From Oscillospiraceae bacterium (lineage in GTDB: Bacteria; Bacillota; Clostridia; Oscillospirales; Acutalibacteraceae), in assembly GCA_015065875.1 (NCBI GenBank), contig SVPK01000006.1, forward strand, positions 1-40,315: DNA of 40,315 nucleotides, read 5' to 3'. Below, piece after piece: positions 7,314 through 15,300 of this stretch. The notes under the pieces were generated by a model. It was not told where the DNA came from, searched no databases, and saw only the letters and a list, made by a program, of their open reading frames with translations. Both the position numbers and the translations under genes were made by a program. Every line of letters starts with the position of its first letter. Position 1 is the stretch's first letter.

Positions 7314-8684
7314 ATGGCAAAAATGTGGGCAGGCAGAACTAGCGGAGCAACCGATAGTCTTGCCGATGATTTTAATTCTTCAATACATTTTGATTATAGA
7401 ATGTATCGCGAGGATATAACGGGAAGTATGGCTCATGCCGCAATGCTCGGCAAGCAGGGAATTATAACCGCCGATGAGGCCGAAAAACTCATAGCAGGAC
7501 TTTCTGATATTCTGGCCGATATCGATGAAGGAAAGCTTGAGTTCGATATGAGCTGCGAGGATATTCATATGTTCATCGAGCAGGTCTTAACCGAGCGCCT
7601 TGGCGATATCGGCAAAAAACTTCATACCGCCCGCAGCCGTAACGACCAGGTTGCTCTCGACCTTCGTATGTATCTGCGTAACGAGGTTGATGAAATACTA
7701 TCCCTCCTGCGCGAGCTTGTCGAGATTGTTTGCAATCGCGCCGAGGAGCATAAGGCAACCATCGTTCCGGGATATACCCATCTTCAACGCGCTCAACCCA
7801 TAACCTTCGGACATCATTTAATGGCCTATGCTATGATGTTCTTGCGCGATATCGACCGTTTTTTAGATTGCAAAAAGCGTATTAATGTATCGCCCATAGG
7901 CAGCTGCGCCCTCGCGGGAACAACCTATGAAACCGACCGTATTTTTGAGGCCGAAAAGCTGGGCTTTGATAATATCGCAATGAATAGCATCGATGGCGTT
8001 TCCGACCGCGACTTTTGTCTTGACTTTATGGCGGCAGTAAGCACCCTTATGATGCATCTTTCCCGTCTTTCCGAGGAGATAATCCTTTGGTCGAGTTGGG
8101 AGTTTAAGTTTATCGAGCTTTCCGATGCGTATACAACCGGCAGTTCGATTATGCCCCAAAAGAAAAATTCCGATATGGCCGAGCTCATTCGCGGAAAAAC
8201 AGGTCGAGTTTATGGCGATTTGTTGGCGCTCCTTACAACCCTTAAGGGACTTCCGCTTGCATATAATAAGGATATGCAGGAGGATAAGGAAAGCGTTTTT
8301 GATGCCGTAGATACAGTCAAGATGGCGCTGCCCGTTATGAGCGGAATGCTAAAAACCATGACCGTTTTAAAGGATAATATGAAGGCCGCCGCCCAAAAGG
8401 GCTTTATAAATGCAACCGATATGGCCGATTATCTTGTTAAAAAGGGAATGCCTTTTAGAAGCGCCTATAAAATCTCGGGTCAACTCGTTGCCGAATGTAT
8501 CTCTCGCGGTTGCGTTCTCGAAACCCTGCCGCTTGAGGTGTATAAAGAAAAGAGCGACCTTTTTGGCGATGATATTTATGAGGTTATCGATTTGGAGGTT
8601 TGCGTTAATAAGCGAATATCCTTGGGTGGAACCTGTGTAGCATCGGTTGAAAAGCAAATCGAGTTTGTAAGAAACAGTTTATAA
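7314..8684 (+). CDS. argH: Argininosuccinate lyase
   Basis: ArgH splits argininosuccinate into arginine and fumarate, completing the arginine pathway. The 456-residue protein matches the usual length. It shows the family signatures KMWAGRTSG at the start, the HTARSRNDQVALDLR block, GYTHLQRAQP, and the fumarase/lyase superfamily motif GSSIMPQKKNSD that carries the catalytic serine loop. The ATG follows an AAAGGAG SD. It is the last gene of the argGH unit and is followed at once by a strong terminator. Confidence 0.97.
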   Translation: MAKMWAGRTSGATDSLADDFNSSIHFDYRMYREDITGSMAHAAMLGKQGIITADEAEKLIAGLSDILADIDEGKLEFDMSCEDIHMFIEQVLTERLGDIGKKLHTARSRNDQVALDLRMYLRNEVDEILSLLRELVEIVCNRAEEHKATIVPGYTHLQRAQPITFGHHLMAYAMMFLRDIDRFLDCKKRINVSPIGSCALAGTTYETDRIFEAEKLGFDNIAMNSIDGVSDRDFCLDFMAAVSTLMMHLSRLSEEIILWSSWEFKFIELSDAYTTGSSIMPQKKNSDMAELIRGKTGRVYGDLLALLTTLKGLPLAYNKDMQEDKESVFDAVDTVKMALPVMSGMLKTMTVLKDNMKAAAQKGFINATDMADYLVKKGMPFRSAYKISGQLVAECISRGCVLETLPLEVYKEKSDLFGDDIYEVIDLEVCVNKRISLGGTCVASVEKQIEFVRNSL

Positions 8685-8690
8685 AATTAA

Positions 8691-8719
8691 AACCCCCGAC
8701 AGATTATCTGTCGGGGGTT
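8691..8719. terminator. Bidirectional terminator between argH and cohesin gene
   Basis: AACCCCCGACAGA and TCTGTCGGGGGTT form a perfect 13-bp stem with a TTA loop between two convergent genes. T-rich sequence follows on both strands, though neither run is unbroken. Confidence 0.85.
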
Positions 8720-8731
8720 AGTTTATGCGTT

Positions 8732-10276
8732 TTATTCCTGCGGTGGGTTATCACCGTCGAGCGCCTGCTCTACGGTAACCTCCGGGGTGGGGAAGGACGC
8801 CGTATTGAAAATATCGAGCATATCCTCATCACTCAAGGGGTCGCGATAGCGCATTTTTTTAAGCTTTCTTGATTTAACCGCAAGTATGATTACGAGTATC
8901 AAATTGAGGATTATTAATCCGCCAATAGTGCAACACATAATCTTTTCGGTCATATTAAAGTTCTTAAATATAACTATGGGGTTAAAGGTCTTGCCTGCGG
9001 CAGTAGAATTATCCGATTCCGAAAGGCTAAAGTCGGGGGCGCGCTGAATGCTTGTGTCAAGTGTATCGAGGCGGTAGAAGCCTTCCTCGCCGTTGGCATA
9101 GCAGTAAATAATATAGAAATCCGATAGCGCCGCTTTGCTTGAGCAGAAAGCCTTAACGGTTCCGTTTCCGAGGGTTGTTGCGGTTTCATAGTAACCTTCG
9201 GGGATGGTGTAATTTTCGGGTAGGTCCGCGAAAATATACATAGTATCGTTAACGGTTATATAGTTAAGGAGAACGAACTCGTCGCGATGCTCCTTATAAA
9301 CGAAGTAATCGGTGTAGGGGCCTTGGTCGCGGGTTATCATAAATAGTGTGTATTCGCCGCTCTCGCTCTTTAAAACATCAACCTCGGCGCCGTTATAGGT
9401 AGCCTTATCAACCGTGAATCCTGCGGGAATCGAAACACCCGAAAGGTCGGAATTGATATGATGCATCTCGCCGTTTATGATAACGAGGTTGGGGTTAAGG
9501 TTAATCGATTCCTCAACCGTAGCTCTGCGAACATTAAGGGTATAGGTCTTTTTGGTTGTTCCATCCTGTGCGGTAACATTAATAAGGAACTTGTTATCGC
9601 CAACCTGCAGTTGCTTTTCGCCTGCGCCCGAAACCGAAGCCTTGTTGTGTGCGGGGGTGGCGGTAATATTAATAGCGGCAACCGAATTTTCAACTATAAC
9701 CGAATAGGTGGTGGTGTTTCCGCTGAATGCGGGGTCAAGCGCACCAACACCAATGCTTAAAGCCGATAGGTTAGCGTTGTTCGATTTAGTGGTTGAAGAG
9801 GGGGTTGACGAACTTTGCGGTTTGCTCGAGGGGGTTGTTGTTGCGCTCTTAACGGTGAGCTTCGCCGAGCATCCGCTTAAAGGAACCTTAGTAAGACTCG
9901 AACCAACATATTGAGGCGAGGAAACCGCGATGGTCGAGGAACCCGCCTTAAGAGTTTTAAATGTTATGCTGTAGGAAGCCGTTGTAGTGTTGCTGGGAGA
10001 TTCAACAATGCGAACCTTTCCGGTTCCTGCCGCTTCAGCACTTCCCGAAACAAACTGCAAAACCGAGGCATCGTATGTAACATATGCCTCGAAAGCAACC
10101 ATGCCTTCGGGTGCGTTTGCCCTAATCGTAACGGTTACCTTATCGCCAACCTTCGGTGAGCTTGTGCTAAAGGCGATGCTCGTATTCGCGGCGGCATTGG
10201 CCGAAAACATAAAGCATCCGAAAATAAGCATCAAGCAAACGCCGAGAGAAAGCGCAGATTTAAGAAGTTTTCTCAT
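8732..10276 (-). CDS. Membrane-anchored cohesin-domain protein
   Basis: This 514-residue surface protein has a signal peptide (1-28), a cohesin domain (about 31-143, with the characteristic start NTSIAFSTSSPKVGDKVTVTI and the VTYDASVLQFVSG segment), a Ser/Thr/Pro linker (145-165), a cadherin-like beta-sandwich domain (168-251, ANLSALSIGVGALDPAF to TYTLNVR), an uncharacterised extracellular region, one membrane helix (447-467) and a charged cytoplasmic tail of about 45 residues. Cohesins bind dockerins. The gene immediately upstream encodes a dockerin-bearing wall hydrolase and lies 13 bases away, so a cognate pair is likely. The SD is AAGGGAG. The membrane anchor, instead of a sortase signal or SLH domain, is unusual for a scaffoldin. 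Confidence 0.82.
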   Translation of the reverse strand: MRKLLKSALSLGVCLMLIFGCFMFSANAAANTSIAFSTSSPKVGDKVTVTIRANAPEGMVAFEAYVTYDASVLQFVSGSAEAAGTGKVRIVESPSNTTTASYSITFKTLKAGSSTIAVSSPQYVGSSLTKVPLSGCSAKLTVKSATTTPSSKPQSSSTPSSTTKSNNANLSALSIGVGALDPAFSGNTTTYSVIVENSVAAINITATPAHNKASVSGAGEKQLQVGDNKFLINVTAQDGTTKKTYTLNVRRATVEESINLNPNLVIINGEMHHINSDLSGVSIPAGFTVDKATYNGAEVDVLKSESGEYTLFMITRDQGPYTDYFVYKEHRDEFVLLNYITVNDTMYIFADLPENYTIPEGYYETATTLGNGTVKAFCSSKAALSDFYIIYCYANGEEGFYRLDTLDTSIQRAPDFSLSESDNSTAAGKTFNPIVIFKNFNMTEKIMCCTIGGLIILNLILVIILAVKSRKLKKMRYRDPLSDEDMLDIFNTASFPTPEVTVEQALDGDNPPQE

Positions 10277-10289
10277 TTTAATCTCCCTT

Positions 10290-12068
10290 TCAGTTAAGAG
10301 TTAGTTTTCCTAAAATATTGAGTCTAACGGCCGCCAAATCGATAATATCAATTGTTCCGTCGTTGTTTGCATCGGCGCAATCAAGATTATTACCGGTTAG
10401 CTTTCGTTTTCCTAAAATATGAAGTCTGATTGCGGCCAGGTCGATAATATCGATGGTATCATCGCCGTTAGCATCGCCGCGCATTATCTTTTTCGCATCG
10501 GTCGATATGGTAAGAGTGCAGTCGGCCGCCGCAGTAACGGTTAGTGTATAGTAGTTATCATATCCCGATTGCGAGCGAACCGCGAGCTTAACCGTATTGG
10601 TGCCCTTCTTTAGCGCATAGGTCGTATTACCCGAATATCGTGCCGTCGAGGGGACCTTAACATAAACTGTTGTATCCTTCGAAACCGAAAGCTTGTAGCT
10701 TTGAGTGTATCTCGAGAAGGCGGGGGAAAGCCCATCTACCGAGATTTCATTAAAGTAGTAATTGTTTAGTGTATCGTTTTCGGTTGGATATGCGGGAGCT
10801 TTTTCATACATATTCTTATAAACCGGAATACGGAAGGTGAGCGCGAGGTTTTTCTTATCCATATAAACCTCACGGATAAGTTTGGCTGATGAACGATGGT
10901 CATAAATGCTCTGTGCGTATTGATGGGTATAGGGGCTCGCATCCTGAACATCAAAATCCTTATAATAATAGGTGTCCTGTCCGATGGCGATGTATCCTTT
11001 AGCATAAAGCTTGGCGCCGCCGATTATCGATTTTGAACGCGAATCCCAACCCTGCTCTTTAGCATATTTAAGACCGTTTAATATAACATCGTCGCCCGAA
11101 GCCTTATAGTTAAAGAAGTTATAATATCCGGGATATTTTTCGGTCGTTCCCGAAATTAGGTCGCTCTTTCCTTCGCGACCCTGCTCAAGTATAAGGGTCG
11201 ATGCTAAAACATAGGGGTTAATATTGGCCTGCTTTGCGGCCTCAAGAATTATTTTAACATAAGAGCCGCCATATTTTTCCTCATCCTGGTCGGCAGGGAA
11301 TCCCTTGCCGAGATAACTGTCCGCAACAAACTCTGCGAGCTCCGTCTCACTGGCGGTTCCTTCGGAATACGATTGCTGCATAAACATATAAATGCTGGTA
11401 GCATCAAGGAAGTTGCGCGGGTCCATATAATATTCGATAACCTCTTTCGAGGCATCGGTCCAATTTCCGCTATAGGTGTTCCATTTGCCGGTGGTCCAAT
11501 TATAGTTTTCGGGGCCGAGCGCGCGCCATGAAATACCATCGCCCGTCATATTAACCAGTTTTCGATGTCCCAAGCCTTCGTTATAAACCGCAGTTGCAAA
11601 ATCGATGTTAATATTATCGGCAACAAAGTTCCAGTTGGGATAAAGTTGGTGCAATAAATTAAGCGAAGCATGATAGCTTTCGGGGAAGGTTGCAAGCTGC
11701 TCCGCAAATGTTCCTTCGGGAACAACGGGCTCAATAATATGAACATAGTAGCCGTACATATATCCTGTTATGCTGCCGTATGTAACCTTATACCAAACCT
11801 TACCGTCAGAGAAGGTATAAGAAGCCGAAACAGTAACATATTCGAATGAAACCTTACCAAGGCTTTGACCGCTTGTCGAATAGGTAGAACGAATATTAAC
11901 ATCCTCGCCGTTAACATAAGCGGTCTTATTATTTATGAGCGCTTCGGTTGGCGTTTCAGCCACTACCGCAACCTCATTATCCTCGGCCGCCGAAATGAAG
12001 GATAAGCCATATGAAATTGTCAAACAAAAGCATAAAATAACCGAAAGTATTCTTATCTTTTTCGACAT
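10290..12068 (-). CDS. Secreted N-acetylglucosaminidase with SH3, cadherin-like and dockerin domains
   Basis: This is a 592-residue exported protein. In order it has a signal peptide (1-28), an SH3-like domain (48-112, NGEDVNIRSTYSTSGQSLGKV), a glucosaminidase domain (about 140-415) with the likely catalytic Glu295 in LILEQGREGKSD and the YNFFNY segment, a cadherin-like beta sandwich (437-513), and a type I dockerin (529-590). The dockerin has two calcium-binding repeats, DANGDDTIDIIDLAA and DANNDGTIDIIDLAA, followed by HILGK/NILGK. Such enzymes cut the glycan strands of peptidoglycan. It is first in an operon with the cohesin protein. The identical Ile-Ile pair at repeat positions 10-11 suggests symmetrical dual-mode cohesin binding; that is inference. 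Confidence 0.9.
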   Translation of the reverse strand: MSKKIRILSVILCFCLTISYGLSFISAAEDNEVAVVAETPTEALINNKTAYVNGEDVNIRSTYSTSGQSLGKVSFEYVTVSASYTFSDGKVWYKVTYGSITGYMYGYYVHIIEPVVPEGTFAEQLATFPESYHASLNLLHQLYPNWNFVADNINIDFATAVYNEGLGHRKLVNMTGDGISWRALGPENYNWTTGKWNTYSGNWTDASKEVIEYYMDPRNFLDATSIYMFMQQSYSEGTASETELAEFVADSYLGKGFPADQDEEKYGGSYVKIILEAAKQANINPYVLASTLILEQGREGKSDLISGTTEKYPGYYNFFNYKASGDDVILNGLKYAKEQGWDSRSKSIIGGAKLYAKGYIAIGQDTYYYKDFDVQDASPYTHQYAQSIYDHRSSAKLIREVYMDKKNLALTFRIPVYKNMYEKAPAYPTENDTLNNYYFNEISVDGLSPAFSRYTQSYKLSVSKDTTVYVKVPSTARYSGNTTYALKKGTNTVKLAVRSQSGYDNYYTLTVTAAADCTLTISTDAKKIMRGDANGDDTIDIIDLAAIRLHILGKRKLTGNNLDCADANNDGTIDIIDLAAVRLNILGKLTLN

Positions 12069-12099
12069 TTCTTTCTCCTAAATATTATTTATATATCTA

Positions 12100-12128
12100 A
12101 TTATATAAAATGCGTCTTATTATGTCAA
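12100..12128 (-). promoter_or_regulatory. Consensus sigma-A promoter of the glucosaminidase-cohesin operon
   Basis: Read on the minus strand, TTGACA (12128-12123) and TATAAT (12105-12100) are spaced by 17 bases, a perfect match. It lies about 32 bases before the ATG, which has an AGGAG SD. Confidence 0.88.
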
Positions 12129-12220
12129 CCTAAAATGCTCTGGTAATATCCCGAAAAATAGTAAAAATGTGTAAGCTTTTTGTTAACTATAGTTTTTTGT
12201 TGTTAAAATTGCAACATTTG

Positions 12221-12249
12221 TTGACGGCTTGAACTTTTTGTGTTAATAT
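12221..12249 (+). promoter_or_regulatory. Probable promoter of the SGNH surface-protein gene
   Basis: TTGACG (12221-12226) and TAATAT (12244-12249) are 17 bases apart and lie about 75 bases before the ATG. The -10 is weak. The rest of the 255-base divergent gap (12069-12323) is AT-rich, and I see no other feature in it. Confidence 0.5.
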
Positions 12250-12323
12250 AAATATGTATATATTTTACCTTCAATTTCCCTTTCTTGAGGGGGTTGAGGG
12301 TGCATCAAAAAGGAGTGTCGTTT

Positions 12324-15300
12324 ATGAGAAAAACTCTCAGCATTCTGTTGGCTGTGTTGGTGCTTATGAGTGCCCTTTCGGTGCTTATGATACTGCCTGC
12401 AACCGCAGAAGAAACCGGACCCGTTAATTTAATTACAAACGGCGATGGTTCAATGGGCTATTGGTCCGACCAGGGCTACGAAACCGCAGCTCACGGAACC
12501 GATAATTGGGGCCTTATTGTTGCAGGAAACCCCTATGCCTGGAGAACCTCGGGTTATAATGCCAATACCATGGCGTCATATAGCAATGCCGATTTCTATT
12601 GGCATAATACAGGCGCTTTCAAAACTGCCCATCCCGATTCCGCCGCAACTGCGCCGTCCATTCGCGCAAATAAATGGAACCAAACTATGCAGGATTTCAA
12701 AATCGAGGCAGGTAAGGCATATACCGTTTCGGCCAAGGCAACCTTTATTCCCGTTGCCTCAACCGCAAACTATACCGCTTGGTTTGATATTGCAGTTGTT
12801 AATAAAGCTGGTCAGTTTGTCGATGCCGTAAGCAATAAGTTTACCGCCGTAACCGGCAAGAGCTATGACCTTTGCGATTCGGGCGATAGTGTTTATCAGT
12901 CGCTCTATGTTAATACCGCAACCGAAGGCTATCCTACCTTCACCCATGGCGATGCAACCTATTGGGACTTTGGCGATTTCAAAACCTATTCCTTTACCTT
13001 TGCCGCCGATGATGTTATCGCAGATTATAAGCTAACCGATGACGATGGCGATGGCTACTATGATGTTACCCTCGCTTTCCAAAACAACTCCGGTCTCGTT
13101 CTTATATTGGATGACGTAACCGTTTATGAGGATGCCTCGATTATTTCGGGAGCAGGCGGTTACATAACCGGCGATACCGATGCCAAAACAGGCGATAGCT
13201 TCACCGTAACTGCTCATCCCTACTATGGTAACACCTTTGCCGGTTGGTATACCGAGGATGGTCTTGTATCCAAGGATGTAACCTATAAGGGTGTTCTTGC
13301 CAAAACCGTTACCGCCAAGTTTAATGTTTATAACCAGATAGTTGATGGTAGCTTTGAGGCCGAAAACGGAGCCGCCGCCGAATACTTCAATTCTAAAACT
13401 CCCGTTACCAATAGCGGAAAGAATGTAGTAGCCGCTGTTCCTGCGGGTAGCAGTGCGCTTCATGGTGCAAAGGCTCTTTATGCCGCCCCCGCTACCGCTC
13501 TTAATACTAACTGCGACCTTATCTCAATGCCCGTAACCGTTGAGAAGAATAAGCGCTATGTTATGCATTTGTCGTATTATTCCGTCGGAACCGCACAGGC
13601 GGGCTATATCGGTCTCCATGCCGATAAATCCTTTACCAATGGTTGGACCGCAGGAACCCAAATCCCTGCCTACACCTACCACTGGGAGGCCGAAGGCGTA
13701 ACCAATAAGGCAGGCTGGACTGTTGATGGTGGTGTTACCGAGGGAACAACCTATACCATCGTTCGTAAGCAGACCCATGCAACCGTTGGTTCGGGCGCCG
13801 ATAAATGGATTGATTTGTGGCTTGTTTTTGATGTTGGTGAGGAAACAACCATTTTCGATGCCGATTCCGATACCGCATCAATGCAGATTCTTTTCGGTCT
13901 CGGCAACTCCGCAACCAATACCTATTATATCGATAACGTGAGCTTCTGCGAAGCAACCGAAACCGCATTTAATAAGGTAACCGTTTCGGCAGGCGAGAAC
14001 GGAACCGTTGCCGCCGCAAACGGAAGCTATTCTCCCGATTCGGTATTCTATGCCGACCTCGCGGGCGGAAAGAGCGGCTCGGCTGCAACCGCAGTAGAGG
14101 GCTCTGTTCGCTTTGCAAATATGCATGCGGTTAATACCTATACCGCAAGTGCCGATAACGGCTATGTTTTCGATGGTTGGTATGATTCATCGGATAACCT
14201 CGTATCCAAAAACGCAACCGAAACCTTCGTTGTTGAGGGCGAATATATCGCCAAATTCGTTGAAGGTAGCATCTGTGAAGAGGGCGGTTATATAATCGAT
14301 AACGGTGATGGAACCGTAACCGCTAAGCCCTATTATGGAAATACCTTCCTCGGTTGGTATAAGGATGAGGAACTGATGTCCACCGATGACACCTCAACCG
14401 CATCCCTCTACTATGTTGCAAAATTCGCTCATAACAACCAGATAATCGATGGTGATTTCTCGGTTGGCGATGGTGTTGATTCTTGGATCGATGTTAAACT
14501 CAATGCAATGAACTTCGCCGCTACAACAGGTAAGGATGATTCAACAGGTATGAACGCCAAGACCTATAGCGATGCTATGATGTCGGCCAAATATCCTGTT
14601 ACCGTTAAGAAGGATACCACCTATGTGATGTCCTATAACATGAAGATAAACTCCTATGAGCCTACCGGAACCCAGAAGCCCGTATACGGAATGATGGTAG
14701 CAGGTAGCACAAGCGGAGCCAATACCTGGGGCAACTGGCCTACTCTTGGTTGGTATAGCATAGTTATTCGTTCCTCTGAAGACCATAGCAAGTTTATCAA
14801 GTTTGAAAAATTCGATTCTATCCAGAATTATCAGATTTATATCGACGATGTTGTTGAAGCCTGCGGAACAGGTTGGCTCGATGTTTTCGTTGAGTTCAAT
14901 ACCGGAAACGATACTACAACCTCGTCTGACGGCAATATGTTTGCCGATTCCGATACCGCAACCTTCTATATGGCTATGTGCACCAATAAGTGCAAAACCG
15001 ATATAGATTATGATAATATCAGCTTTAGCGAAAAGAAAACCGTTGCCTATTTGGGCAAGGAGAATGTTCGCGCAGAGCAGATAGGCGTTAGCCCCGTTGC
15101 GGCAGGACTTGAATATAGCTTCAAGCTTCTGCACGCGGCAGACGTAACCCTTGATACCGTTAAGTTCAACGGCGAGGATATAACCGCAGAAAACGGAATC
15201 TATACCGTAACTCTAACCGATAACAGCGTTATCTCGGTAACCGCATCGAATGATGCAGATTATCCCGAGCAGGGCAAGGATTTTGATGGCAACCCGCTCG

